From positions 3,210,550 to 3,274,549 of the forward strand of contig NZ_CP090958.1 in the NCBI RefSeq assembly GCF_025787225.1: 64,000 nt of DNA, read 5' to 3'. Below the pieces are notes generated by a model. That model was not told the DNA's origin and did not search any database. It worked only from the letters and a program-made list of their open reading frames with translations. The position numbers and the translations under genes were made by a program. The first letter of the stretch is position 1. Each line of letters opens with the position of its first letter. This stretch comes from Saxibacter everestensis (lineage in GTDB: Bacteria; Actinomycetota; Actinomycetes; Actinomycetales; Brevibacteriaceae). Below, in pieces: positions 35,718 through 44,616 of the stretch.

Positions 35718-36890
35718 ATGGACGTCAGCTCACCGGAGAGTCGGAACCCGACCGGAGTCGATCACGGCAGTTCCGTTGCGAGCCGTCGAGGCGAAGTGAG
35801 CCCCGGAAACGCCGCCACAAGCCGCCCGTCCGACGCGACCTCCACGGCATACCCGGGCGAGGCATACGACGAGACGTACGACGTGTTTCTTGCCGGCTCG
35901 CTCTTCATGGATCTGGTCTTCGCTGGCCTGCCGCACGCTCCCGTGCTCGGCACCGAGACCTGGGCCGACGCGATGGGCTGCTGCCCAGGTGGAGTAGCCA
36001 ACATGGCGGTCGCCACCAGCCGGCTCGGGGCGAGAACATCGCTGGCGACGATCTTTGGTGACGACTTCTACGGGGACTTCTGTCATGAAAGCCTCGAGGT
36101 CGGTGAGTCGATCGATCTCAGCGGCTCGATCCGCAAGTACCGTGCGCACACGCCGGTGACGGTGTCCCTGTCCTACGACGGCGACCGAACGATGATCTCG
36201 CACGGGCACGTGAGCAAGGTCGGGGTAGCAAACCCCGAGGCGATCCCGCAGTCGAAGGCGTTTTTCGCCTCGATCGAATCGGGAATGAGCGTTCCCTGGC
36301 TGGCGCAGGCCCGCAGCAGCGGGGCGAAGGTGTTCGCTGATACCGGCTGGGATTCGAGCGAGAAGTGGGATCTGACGAATCTCACCGATCTTGCCTACGT
36401 TGACGTGTTCATGCCGAATGCCGCGGAGGCGATGGCCTTCACGAAAACCGATAACGCGCTCGATGCCGCTAGAAGGCTCAGCGATCACGTCGAACTTGCC
36501 GTCGTCACGCAGGGAAAAGACGGAGCGATTGCGGTGGATGGCGGAACCGGCGACATCGTGCAGGTGCAGGGCATTGACGTACAGTCGGTCGATCCAACCG
36601 GCGCCGGAGATATTTTCGCCGCCGGCGTCATGGTCGGCCTGATTTCCGAGCTCGACGTTCGCTCGGCAGTAACCCTTGGCACCGTCGCCGCAGGCCTCTC
36701 CGTGCAGTGGATGGGCGGATCGTTCTCCGCACCAAGCATCTTCGAGGTCGGTGACTGGTACCAGCGGCATCAAGCGAAGGGCTCGGTCGGGTTCGAGACC
36801 GCGTATGGCTTCATCCCGGACCTCGTGCCCGACCTGCGAAGTCGCCGTCGTCCGCGCCGCGCCATCCCGACCGTCGGATTTCGGCAGTAA
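35718..36890 (+). CDS. PfkB family carbohydrate kinase
   Basis: A 390-residue ribokinase-like sugar kinase. After a ~50-residue polar N-terminal extension, the core begins YDVFLAGSLFMDLVFAGLP. It continues with PGGVANMAVATSRLGARTSL (substrate loop), DDFYGDFCHE, VFMPNAAEAMAF and the catalytic anion-hole motif SVDPTGAGDIFAAGVMVGL. The annotated ATG has no clear ribosome binding site. A GTG at 35796 (GAGGCGAA upstream) would remove 26 residues and is a fair alternative. It is first in an operon with a sugar ABC importer, so it phosphorylates the imported sugar. The exact sugar is unknown. Confidence 0.87.
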   Translation: MDVSSPESRNPTGVDHGSSVASRRGEVSPGNAATSRPSDATSTAYPGEAYDETYDVFLAGSLFMDLVFAGLPHAPVLGTETWADAMGCCPGGVANMAVATSRLGARTSLATIFGDDFYGDFCHESLEVGESIDLSGSIRKYRAHTPVTVSLSYDGDRTMISHGHVSKVGVANPEAIPQSKAFFASIESGMSVPWLAQARSSGAKVFADTGWDSSEKWDLTNLTDLAYVDVFMPNAAEAMAFTKTDNALDAARRLSDHVELAVVTQGKDGAIAVDGGTGDIVQVQGIDVQSVDPTGAGDIFAAGVMVGLISELDVRSAVTLGTVAAGLSVQWMGGSFSAPSIFEVGDWYQRHQAKGSVGFETAYGFIPDLVPDLRSRRRPRRAIPTVGFRQ

Positions 36891-36953
36891 CCTTTCAATG
36901 TTCAGCCCACCGCTTCATCCTTTCAACGGCTAACTCGTCACACAGGAGTTTCT

Positions 36954-38345
36954 ATGAGAACCGCCGCAACCCGCAGAAGACTAGGCTTAGGCGCCCTCGG
37001 GGCCATCGCATCCCTCGCGGTCGCCCTGGGCGTCGCCGGGTGCGTTCCTGGCTCATCCGGCGGATCGGGGCCGAAGGAATCAGCTACCCAGGTGAAAGAC
37101 GTTCCCGACCCCGCACAGGCAGGCGACGTCACCCTGCGGGTCTGGGATCAGGAAGTTCGCGGCGGCCAGGACAAGACCTTGAAGGCGCTCAACGCCGCCT
37201 TTGAAAAGAAGTACCCGAACATCAAGATCGAGCGCACTTCGCGCAGCTTCTCGGATTTGCGCACCACCTTGAAGCTGGCGATCAGCGATGACAACCCGCC
37301 AGATGTGGTCCAGGCGAACCAGGGCTACGGTTCGATGGTGAGTTTCGCCCAGGCCGACCTGCTTCGGCCGATGGACGACTACGCCACTGTATTTGGCTGG
37401 GAGGACCGGTTCCCCAAACCGTTGCTCGACCTGAACCGGGTGAGCGCGGACAAGAAGTCGTTCGGCTCCGGCAATCTGTACGGCCTCTCCCAGGCCGGTG
37501 AGTACATCGGCATCTACTTCAACAAGGACATCCTGAAGAAGGCCGGAGTCGCCGAACCGAAAACATGGGAAGAGTTCCTGGCTTCGATGCCCGCCCTCAA
37601 GGCCAAGGGCGAGCTTCCGGTCCAGTTCGGGAACCTCGACAAGTATCCGGCAATCCATACTTTCGGAGCCCTGCAGGCCAACGCCGGCAATCCGCAGGAC
37701 ATCCGCGACACCATCTACGGCTCGGGCCCAGGTTTCGAGACGGATCAGACCACATCGGCCGCCCAGACCCTGGCGTCCTGGGCAAAAGACGGCTACATCC
37801 CGGAATCGGCAAATGGCCTGGGCTATGACGACGCGGCCAAGCAATTCGCCGACGGCAAGGGCGCCTACCTGATCACCGGAACCTGGGAGCTGCCCGAGGT
37901 CGAACCGACCCTCGGTGACAAGCTCGGCTTCATGCCGCCCCCGGCTAAGGATGGCGCCGCAGGTCCGGTGACCACGGGCGGCGAAGGACTCGCCTGGTCG
38001 ATCACCTCGAAGTCCAAGCACGATGACGTGGCCGCCGCGTACATCGATTTCATCAGCAACGCCGAAGCTGCCGACGTGATGACCACGAACGGGATCCTGC
38101 CGATAGTTCCCGGCAAGGAGGCCGAAAAGCTGCCAGAGGGTTCGCCGCAGGCAGCTATGTTCGCCGGCTGGAAGCAACTGTCCGAAAACGATGGCCTGGT
38201 CCCCTACCTGGATTACTCATCGCCCTCATTCTTCGACACAAGCAGCGAGCAGCTGCAGCTGCTGATCGACGGCCGGGTCGGCCCCGACGAGTTCGCCAAG
38301 AATCTGAACAAGGACTACCGGGATTTCCAGGATGGCAACAAATAG
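36954..38345 (+). CDS. Sugar ABC transporter substrate-binding lipoprotein
   Basis: A 463-residue family 1 (MalE/UgpB-type) solute-binding protein. The signal peptide runs to the lipobox LGVAGC, giving a lipid-anchored cysteine near residue 30, followed by a Ser/Gly-rich linker. The mature part has TLRVWDQEVRGGQDKTLKAL, NPPDVVQANQGYGSMVSFAQ, GQYGLSQ-like hinge region (GNLYGLSQAGEYIGIYFNKD) and FADGKGAYLITGTWELPEV. ACAGGAG precedes the ATG. It is between the kinase and the two permeases; there is a 14-nt overlap with the next gene. Confidence 0.92.
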   Translation: MRTAATRRRLGLGALGAIASLAVALGVAGCVPGSSGGSGPKESATQVKDVPDPAQAGDVTLRVWDQEVRGGQDKTLKALNAAFEKKYPNIKIERTSRSFSDLRTTLKLAISDDNPPDVVQANQGYGSMVSFAQADLLRPMDDYATVFGWEDRFPKPLLDLNRVSADKKSFGSGNLYGLSQAGEYIGIYFNKDILKKAGVAEPKTWEEFLASMPALKAKGELPVQFGNLDKYPAIHTFGALQANAGNPQDIRDTIYGSGPGFETDQTTSAAQTLASWAKDGYIPESANGLGYDDAAKQFADGKGAYLITGTWELPEVEPTLGDKLGFMPPPAKDGAAGPVTTGGEGLAWSITSKSKHDDVAAAYIDFISNAEAADVMTTNGILPIVPGKEAEKLPEGSPQAAMFAGWKQLSENDGLVPYLDYSSPSFFDTSSEQLQLLIDGRVGPDEFAKNLNKDYRDFQDGNK

Positions 38346-39294
38346 TCAGCTGATGCCGTCCAAACGGAAGAAGCCGGCCGAAAAGGCCAGGCCCACAACG
38401 CCGTCCAGGCGAAAGGGGGACTCGGCGCCAGGTGAGCCCCGGACGATCGGGTTGGTCTACATCCTGCCCGCGCTCCTGCTCTACGGCTTCTTCCTGCTCT
38501 ACCCGTTCGGCCAGTCGATCTGGATCTCGCTGTTCGACTGGGACGGGTTGACGGTGGCGACCTGGACCGGCTTCAGCAACTATGCCGATGTCTTCACGGA
38601 CCCCGACATCCGCAACGCGTTTGGCCATTCGATCTTCCTGCTGATCTTCTATGCCGTGGTCCCGGTGGCGATCGGCCTGATCATCGCGGGCATCGTATCG
38701 AGGGCGACCCTTCGGGGCATGTCTGTCTACCGCACGATCATCTTCATGCCGCAGGTGCTCGCGATGGTCGTCGTCGGAGTGGCTTGGCGCTACATGCTCG
38801 CCCCGGAAGGGTTCATCAACCAGACGCTCAATGCCATCGGGCTTGACGGCGTGAGCCGTGCCTGGCTTGGCGACTACACCTTCGCGCTTCCGGCCGTCGG
38901 GGTGATCGGTTCCTGGGTGCAAACGGGACTGTGCATGGTGCTGTTCATCGCTGGCGCCCAGCAAATCCCCAAGGAACTCTTCGAGGCCGCGCGCATCGAT
39001 GGCGCCGGCCCGGTTCGTGAGTTCTTCGCAGTGACCCTGCCCGCGCTGCGCCCGCATGTCGCGGTCGCCTCGACGCTGACGATCATCTCGGGAATGCGAA
39101 ACTTCGACCTGATCTACATCACCACCAGCCAGGGTCCCGGTAAGGCGACCTCGGTGCCCTCGTACGAAATCTACAGTCGCGCCTTCGAGACGAACCAGGT
39201 TGGCTCCGCGACTGCCATCGGCGTCACGCTCACAGCGGTGATCCTGATCATCACGACAGTGGTCGCCAAGACAATCGAGGGCCGGACGCGATGA
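38332..39294 (+). CDS. Sugar ABC transporter permease, MalF/UgpA-like
   Basis: A 320-residue inner-membrane permease. A basic polar N-terminus (~40 residues) leads into IGLVYILPALLLYGFFLLYP and five further helices. The cytoplasmic EAA loop that docks the ATPase is ELFEAARIDGAGPVREFFAV. It overlaps the binding-protein gene by 14 nt and the next permease by 4 nt (ATGA). It pairs with the second permease to form the channel. No ATPase gene is present in this operon. Confidence 0.92.
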   Translation: MATNSQLMPSKRKKPAEKARPTTPSRRKGDSAPGEPRTIGLVYILPALLLYGFFLLYPFGQSIWISLFDWDGLTVATWTGFSNYADVFTDPDIRNAFGHSIFLLIFYAVVPVAIGLIIAGIVSRATLRGMSVYRTIIFMPQVLAMVVVGVAWRYMLAPEGFINQTLNAIGLDGVSRAWLGDYTFALPAVGVIGSWVQTGLCMVLFIAGAQQIPKELFEAARIDGAGPVREFFAVTLPALRPHVAVASTLTIISGMRNFDLIYITTSQGPGKATSVPSYEIYSRAFETNQVGSATAIGVTLTAVILIITTVVAKTIEGRTR

Positions 39295-40109
39295 TCTCTT
39301 CCGCAGAGAAGACCTTCTCCCATATCATCCTGGCACTCTTCTCGCTGGCGTTCCTGATGCCGATCGTCGTCATCCTGAGTAACGCCGTCGGCGACCCGAA
39401 CTCACTCGACACCGGGCTGAAGTTCGACGGCTTCCACTGGCAGAACTTTGTTGACGCCTGGACGATCGGGCACTTCGGCGGATACATCGGGAACTCGGCG
39501 CTGGTCACGGTGACAGTCGTTGTGGCAACCTGTCTGCTCTCGATTCCCGCGGCGTACGCCTTCGGAACCATGCGCTTTCCGGGGTCAACGGTGCTCTATT
39601 ATCTGTTCGTCCTCGGGCTGATGCTGCCGCAGGAAGCGGTGATCATTCCGCTGTACTTCAACCTGCGCGGCTACGGGCTGACCGATAGCCTTTGGGCGCT
39701 GATCATTCCGCAGACAGCCCAGTCGTTGGCCTTCGGTGTGTTCTGGATGCGCACCTACTTTCGAGCCGCGCCGAAGTCGATCGTCGAGGCCGCGCGGCTC
39801 GACGGCTGCAACTCATGGAAGACGCTGTTGCAGATCCTGGTGCCCCTGGGCCGTCCGGCAATCACCACCATGGTTGTCATCGTCTTCATGTGGACATGGA
39901 ACGAGTTCCTGCTCGCGTTGGTGATGGTCAGCAGTGACCAATACCGGACAGTGCCGCTGGGCCTTGCCTTCTTCCAGGGCCAGCACAGCTCGGACACCGC
40001 CCAGCTGGCCGCCGCCGCCCTGCTGATCGCCGCGCCGGTGGTGATCGTCTATCTGATCTTCCAGCGGAAGTTCATCGAGGGCGTGCTTGGCGGAGCAGTC
40101 AAGGAGTAA
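39291..40109 (+). CDS. Sugar ABC transporter permease, MalG/UgpE-like
   Basis: A 272-residue permease with six membrane segments. The EAA motif is SIVEAARLDGCNSWKTLLQI. The segment NEFLLALVMVSSDQYRTVPL toward the end is typical of MalG-type subunits. The ATG start overlaps the upstream stop. The operon stops here with no MalK-like ATPase, which fits actinobacteria in which one MsiK-type ATPase serves several sugar importers. Confidence 0.92.
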   Translation: MISSAEKTFSHIILALFSLAFLMPIVVILSNAVGDPNSLDTGLKFDGFHWQNFVDAWTIGHFGGYIGNSALVTVTVVVATCLLSIPAAYAFGTMRFPGSTVLYYLFVLGLMLPQEAVIIPLYFNLRGYGLTDSLWALIIPQTAQSLAFGVFWMRTYFRAAPKSIVEAARLDGCNSWKTLLQILVPLGRPAITTMVVIVFMWTWNEFLLALVMVSSDQYRTVPLGLAFFQGQHSSDTAQLAAAALLIAAPVVIVYLIFQRKFIEGVLGGAVKE

Positions 40110-40166
40110 AAACTCCGGGCGACATTGCTTGCATCCCCCGGCCCTCGAATATTCGCTTGCGCATAT

Positions 40167-40182
40167 ATACGCCATATCGTAT
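40167..40182. promoter_or_regulatory. Inverted repeat upstream of the ArsR gene, probable operator
   Basis: ATACG-N6-CGTAT lies 10-25 nt before the ArsR ATG within an ATATA-rich stretch that would contain the promoter. ArsR-family proteins usually repress their own operon by binding such a dyad. Confidence 0.5.
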
Positions 40183-40191
40183 GGTGGGGCT

Positions 40192-40542
40192 ATGACATCG
40201 ACCGCCGTGCTGGAAGCTATCGCCGAGCCAACTCGGCGCCGCATCCTCGACGCCGTCCGCGGTAGTGAGCACTCGGTCGGTGACCTCGTCGAGATCGTCG
40301 GCATGCACCAGCCCGGTGTCTCGCGGCACCTCAAGGTGCTGCGAGACGCCGGGCTCGTCGAAGTCCGGCGTGAGGCGCAGCGGCGGCTCTACCGCCTCCG
40401 CCCAGAGCCGTTGAAAGAGCTGGACGAGTGGCTCGAACCGTACAGAGCGGAATGGGCCGGCCGCCTGGACGCCCTCGAACGGCATCTCGAACGCACCGCG
40501 AATCCGACCGCGAACAACCACACAACAATGGAGCAACCATGA
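40192..40542 (+). CDS. ArsR family transcriptional regulator
   Basis: A 116-residue winged-HTH repressor. It contains VLEAIAEPTRRRILDAVRGS, HSVGDLVEIVGMHQPGVSRH and LKVLRDAGLVEVRREAQRRL, with the RLYRLRPEPLKELDEWL wing and C-terminal helix. It has no cysteine metal-binding motif, so it is not an arsenic/metal sensor. It belongs to the SRPBCC-linked group of ArsR proteins. I chose the ATG at 40192 (GTGGGGC upstream). It overlaps the SRPBCC gene as ATGA and an inverted repeat lies in its promoter. Confidence 0.9.
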   Translation: MTSTAVLEAIAEPTRRRILDAVRGSEHSVGDLVEIVGMHQPGVSRHLKVLRDAGLVEVRREAQRRLYRLRPEPLKELDEWLEPYRAEWAGRLDALERHLERTANPTANNHTTMEQP

Positions 40543-41057
40543 GTCCCAGTCCCAATGGCACGATCGAGCGCACTCCCGACGGCGGCATTGTTCGCTTCGA
40601 CCGCTCACTCGCCTTCCCGATCGACGAGGTCTGGGCATCGATCACGGAACCTGCGCGCCTTGCCGACTGGTGGCCACCGTTCACCGCGGATATCACCGTC
40701 GACCTCCGTGAGGGCGGCAAGATCGTCTTCGACTGGCCAGAGACCGACTTCCCGACCCTTGAGTTCGTGATCGTGCGACTCGCAGCACCGACGCTGCTCG
40801 AGCACACCCACACCAGTCCGGGCTCGTGGATGCGTTGGGAACTGGAGGCCACCGCTGACGGCACTCGACTCCGCGCTACCTACTTCATCCCTGACCTGGA
40901 TATGGCCATCGAGCGCGGCGATCTCGTTGGGCTGCATCATTCCCTCGATCGCCTCGCACCGGCGCTCGCGGGAAATCCGGTCGCTTGGGATAACGACGCC
41001 TTCATCGAGCTACGCGATGCCTACGCGGAACTCAGCCCCACCGAGCCGCAGACCTGA
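40539..41057 (+). CDS. SRPBCC (AHSA1/START-like) domain protein
   Basis: A 172-residue AHSA1-type SRPBCC protein: IVRFDRSLAFPIDEVWASIT, EPARLADWWPPFTADITVDL, then KIVFDWPETDFPTLEFVIVR and LLEHTHTSPGSWMRWELEA. These are the standard strands and helix of the ligand-binding cavity. It is translationally coupled to the ArsR regulator, a frequent pair in actinobacteria whose ligand is usually unknown. Its stop is only 3 nt from the convergent ROK kinase stop. Confidence 0.88.
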   Translation: MSPSPNGTIERTPDGGIVRFDRSLAFPIDEVWASITEPARLADWWPPFTADITVDLREGGKIVFDWPETDFPTLEFVIVRLAAPTLLEHTHTSPGSWMRWELEATADGTRLRATYFIPDLDMAIERGDLVGLHHSLDRLAPALAGNPVAWDNDAFIELRDAYAELSPTEPQT

Positions 41058-41060
41058 CGG

Positions 41061-42005
41061 TCATCTGGAAGAAGCTCGGCCTTCGCTAGTCGCCAGGAAT
41101 TTCGACGCCGCAAGCGAAGCCGCGCCGAGGGCGACGGCGTCTGTTCCAAGCTCACCCCGCAGAACCCGAATCTTGGCGCCACTCACCGGGGGCTCCTCCC
41201 GGAGTTCCCTTGAGAGGGTCGGCTCGAGAAGGTCCCATGCCTGGCTCACACCGCCACCAACTACGACGGTGTCCACGTCGAGCAACCCGGCGACCATGAG
41301 CACACCTCGGCCGACGGCGGCTCCGGCATCGGCGAAGATCTCACCCGCTACGCCATCTCCGGTCCGGGCCAGCGCCGCGACCTCTGCCGCCGAAACGCCT
41401 TCGGCACGGGCGGTGAGCCGTTCGTACCTCCGCGCGATCGATCGCCCAGATGCAATGGTCTCAAGATGCCCCTTGCCCCCACAGGTGCACGGCAGGTCGC
41501 CGAATCCCGGGGTATGCCCGATTTCGCCGGCGGCGCCGTGTGCTCCCTGCCAGAGCATGCCGTCGACCATAAGTGACCCGCCAACTCCGGTGCCAAGGGT
41601 CATTCCGAAAACCTGCCCGCAACCTCGGGCCGCACCGACTGCGACTTCGCCGGCAACGAAGGCGTTGACATCGTTTTCAAGCACGGTTCCGGCGTCGAAC
41701 CGCACACTGAGTTCGGTGGCAACCTGCGTCCCGGCCCAATCAACGAAAGAATCGCTTGCCACCAGCACGGCACCCGTCCGCTGATCGACTACTCCGGCCG
41801 CGCCCACTCCGATAGCCGACGCCGTCGCGCGGTTCCGGTTCAGGAGCAGGGCGATAAGGTCAGTGATTGCGTCCATCATCGCCGAACCGCCCGTTCGCGC
41901 CGGAGTACGGACCGACTCGCGGTCGATGACGACGAGGTCCTGCGTACAGGCAACCACCTGTGTCGTCGTCCCACCCACATCGACGCCGAGAAGTATGGAT
42001 TTCAC
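41061..42005 (-). CDS. ROK family sugar kinase
   Basis: A 314-residue ROK kinase without a DNA-binding domain. The ATP phosphate motif is ILLGVDVGGTTTQVVACTQD. The catalytic region is VLENDVNAFVAGEVAVGA. The substrate/zinc region is GAAGEIGHTPGFGDLPCTCG, followed by GKGHLETIASG, the ROK zinc consensus. VVVGGGVSQAWD is in the C-terminal part. Likely substrates are glucose, N-acetylglucosamine or ManNAc; the exact one is open. The GTG start overlaps the Dpp ATPase stop (GTGA), so it belongs to the importer operon as its last gene. Confidence 0.88.
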   Translation of the reverse strand: MKSILLGVDVGGTTTQVVACTQDLVVIDRESVRTPARTGGSAMMDAITDLIALLLNRNRATASAIGVGAAGVVDQRTGAVLVASDSFVDWAGTQVATELSVRFDAGTVLENDVNAFVAGEVAVGAARGCGQVFGMTLGTGVGGSLMVDGMLWQGAHGAAGEIGHTPGFGDLPCTCGGKGHLETIASGRSIARRYERLTARAEGVSAAEVAALARTGDGVAGEIFADAGAAVGRGVLMVAGLLDVDTVVVGGGVSQAWDLLEPTLSRELREEPPVSGAKIRVLRGELGTDAVALGAASLAASKFLATSEGRASSR

Positions 42006-43723
42006 GAGACGCGGTCACCCTGCGCCTGATCGAACTGCGTCTTGTCACGAAGTCGGGCAAGCCGGCGTTCACGCTGCGCAACCGGGTCTGGAACCGGAAC
42101 TGCCGCCAGCAGGGCGGAAGTGTAGTCATCCTGCGGCCTGACGAGTGTTGCCGCGGTCGGTCCGGCTTCGACAACACGTCCGTTACGCAACACCACGACG
42201 TTTTGAGCCATTTCCTGAACAACGGCCAGGTCATGGGAGATGAACAAACAGGCAAAGCCGAGCCGCTGTTGTAGTTCGGACAGAATGCCAAGCACGCTCG
42301 CCTGCACCGACACGTCGAGGGCCGAGGTTGCCTCATCGGCGATTAGAAGTTGCGGATCGAGAATCAGCGCCCGGGCGAGGCTGATCCGTTGCCGCTGACC
42401 TCCGGACAGTTCATGCGGGTACCGGCTGATCACACCGGCCGGCAGGTGCACGGCGTCGAGCATGTCGGCGACGGCGCGCCGGGCATCGTTCCTGGAATAA
42501 CGGCCGGCCGAGCGACTGGAATCCGCAACTGGGCGGCCATGCACCAGGAGCGGTTCGGCGACGCAGTCCAGCACTCCCATTCTTGGATCAAGTGATGCCA
42601 CCGGATCCTGAAGCACTATGCCGATTTTCGATTGCAGCCGTCGTCTCTCGGGCCTGCGCAGGGAAGCGAAATCCTGACCGAACAGGCGCACGGCTCCACT
42701 TGAGGGTTTGATCAGGCCAATCGCCGTACGGCCGGCCGTCGACTTCCCGGAACCGGATTCACCGACCAGCCCGAGCGTGGTGCCCTTCTTCACGCCGAAT
42801 GAGACGCCGTCAAGGGCACGGAAAGCCTTGCGGCCCCTGCCATAGACCACAGAAACGTTCTCGAGCTCAATCACGGTGGCGTCCGCAGGTTCCACGTCAT
42901 CGGTCTTCCGGGCCGGCGATTCTTCGACAACGTCCCAGCGCAACCGCGGTACGGCCGCGAGCAGCTTCACTGTGTAATCGTGCTCAGGGCGCAGCAGGAC
43001 ATCGTCGACGGTGCCGGACTCCACTATTTCGCCGTTCAGCATCACCGCGACCCGGTCGGCGAAGTCCGCCACGACTCCCATATTGTGCGTGACGAGTAGG
43101 ACCGAAGTACCGGTTCGTTCGGCCAGGTCCCGGAGCAGATCGAGAATTTCCGCCTGCACAGTGACGTCGAGGGCGGTTGTCGGCTCGTCGGCAACCAGCA
43201 GCTTGGGGGAATTCGCGATGGCGATAGCGATGACGACGCGTTGCCGCTGTCCGCCGGATAGCTGATGGGGGTAGGCGCGGGCCTTGATCTCCGGTTGCGG
43301 GATGCCAACCAGACGCAAGAGCTCAACGGCCCTCTGTTGAGCTGCCGACCTGCCTGCGGTTCCGTGATTACGAACTACCTCCGCGATCTGGTCGCCAATC
43401 CTGTGCAGCGGGTTGAGCGCAGTCGACGGTTCCTGAAACACCATCCCCATCAGCGAACCGCGTTTGGCCGACATCGAAATGGGGTCATCCGGATTGATCC
43501 GCTCGCCGGAAACGCGGACCTCTCCGCTGGCGCTAGCATTGCGGGACAGCAGTCCCATGATCGACAGGGCGACAGTACTCTTCCCCGAGCCGGACTCACC
43601 GACCAACGCCAGAACCTCGCCCGGCGCGATCTCGAGGTCTACACCGTCGACCCCGGTGATCGTCCCGCTTTCGGTTGAAAACTCGACCCGCAATCCCGAC
43701 ACTTCAAGGACGTTCTCAGTCAT
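42002..43723 (-). CDS. Dipeptide/oligopeptide-type ABC transporter ATPase, fused DppD-DppF
   Basis: A 573-residue protein holding two ABC ATPase domains in tandem. The first has ALVGESGSGKSTVALSIMGL and LSGGQRQRVVIAIAIANSPK. The second (from about residue 290) has LGLVGESGSGKSTAGRTAIG and LSGGQRQRISLARALILDPQ. Each is followed by the oligopeptide-type C-terminal extension. Fused versions replace separate DppD and DppF subunits. The ATG at 43723 shares one nucleotide with the DppC stop; a GTG one codon earlier is possible. It is encoded between permease and ROK kinase. Confidence 0.93.
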   Translation of the reverse strand: MTENVLEVSGLRVEFSTESGTITGVDGVDLEIAPGEVLALVGESGSGKSTVALSIMGLLSRNASASGEVRVSGERINPDDPISMSAKRGSLMGMVFQEPSTALNPLHRIGDQIAEVVRNHGTAGRSAAQQRAVELLRLVGIPQPEIKARAYPHQLSGGQRQRVVIAIAIANSPKLLVADEPTTALDVTVQAEILDLLRDLAERTGTSVLLVTHNMGVVADFADRVAVMLNGEIVESGTVDDVLLRPEHDYTVKLLAAVPRLRWDVVEESPARKTDDVEPADATVIELENVSVVYGRGRKAFRALDGVSFGVKKGTTLGLVGESGSGKSTAGRTAIGLIKPSSGAVRLFGQDFASLRRPERRRLQSKIGIVLQDPVASLDPRMGVLDCVAEPLLVHGRPVADSSRSAGRYSRNDARRAVADMLDAVHLPAGVISRYPHELSGGQRQRISLARALILDPQLLIADEATSALDVSVQASVLGILSELQQRLGFACLFISHDLAVVQEMAQNVVVLRNGRVVEAGPTAATLVRPQDDYTSALLAAVPVPDPVAQRERRLARLRDKTQFDQAQGDRVS

Positions 43724-44616
43724 CACTGGCCTTTCACATCAAACATGTCGCGGAGTCCGTCGCCGATCGCGTTGAACGCGCAGACCACGAGGATGATCGC
43801 AACACCCGGCGGACCTATCAGCCACCACGATCCTGAGTTGACCGCGGTGAGACCGGCAGACAGCATGCCGCCCCAGTCCGTGGCCGGCGGTTGGACGCCC
43901 ATGCCGAGATAGCTGACATACGCCACCAACAGAATCGCGTCCGCGACCTGAAACGTTGCGTTGACAACGAGCGTGCTCACCGTGTTCGGCAGGATATGTC
44001 TGCCGATGGCCCGGAAGTGCGATCCGCCGATCGCCCTGAGCGTCAGCACGTAGTCCCGGTTCTTGAGCGAAAGCGTTTCCGCCCGAACCAGCCGTGAGGG
44101 CACGAGCCAGGAGAGACAGGCCACAACCAGAATCATCGTCGCGCTGTTCGGCGAGGTGATCGCCGAGATGACCAGCAGAATGAAGAGCGCGGGTATCGCG
44201 ATACCGCTGTCGACGAGCCGCATCATTGCCGAGTCCACCCAGCCTCCGGCGTACCCGGCGATCGAGCCCCACACTGCGCCGATCAACGTCGCCAGCAGGC
44301 CAGCCGCAAGTCCGATAACCAGGGACGTCTGCCCGCCGACCATCATTCGCCCGAGCTGATCGAATCCCACCGCGTCCGCGCCGAGCGGATGCCCTGGTCC
44401 GGGTGCCTGGTTGGCTGAGGCAAGATCCACGTGCATCTGGTCGGTCTGATACAGCAGCGGGCCAAGGAATGAAAAGGCGAACGCAAGCACGACGATGGCG
44501 AAACCGGCGACGGCAAGCTTGTTGCGGATAAACCGGCGCAACATCATCCGCGCGTTGCCGACGTTCACCGGCAGGTCGTTGTGCGCTTGCACAACTTCAA
44601 TCGGTACGCCGCTCAT
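43723..44616 (-). CDS. Dipeptide-type ABC transporter permease, DppC-like
   Basis: A 297-residue permease. The N-terminal cytoplasmic segment and first helix read MMLRRFIRNKLAVAGFAIVV, the OppC_N pattern. The conserved AASANQAPGPGHPLGAD-like segment (SANQAPGPGHPLGADAVGFD) follows, then binding-protein-dependent transport helices with ALRAIGGSHFRAIGRHILPN, the EAA-equivalent loop. It overlaps dppB-like and the ATPase genes at its ends. It forms the channel with the DppB subunit. Confidence 0.93.
   Translation of the reverse strand: MSGVPIEVVQAHNDLPVNVGNARMMLRRFIRNKLAVAGFAIVVLAFAFSFLGPLLYQTDQMHVDLASANQAPGPGHPLGADAVGFDQLGRMMVGGQTSLVIGLAAGLLATLIGAVWGSIAGYAGGWVDSAMMRLVDSGIAIPALFILLVISAITSPNSATMILVVACLSWLVPSRLVRAETLSLKNRDYVLTLRAIGGSHFRAIGRHILPNTVSTLVVNATFQVADAILLVAYVSYLGMGVQPPATDWGGMLSAGLTAVNSGSWWLIGPPGVAIILVVCAFNAIGDGLRDMFDVKGQ

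Noticed and set aside
40192-40542. Arsenic or metal sensor assignment for the ArsR protein
   Set aside because: No cysteine metal-binding motif is present and its partner is an SRPBCC protein, so a metal role is unsupported.
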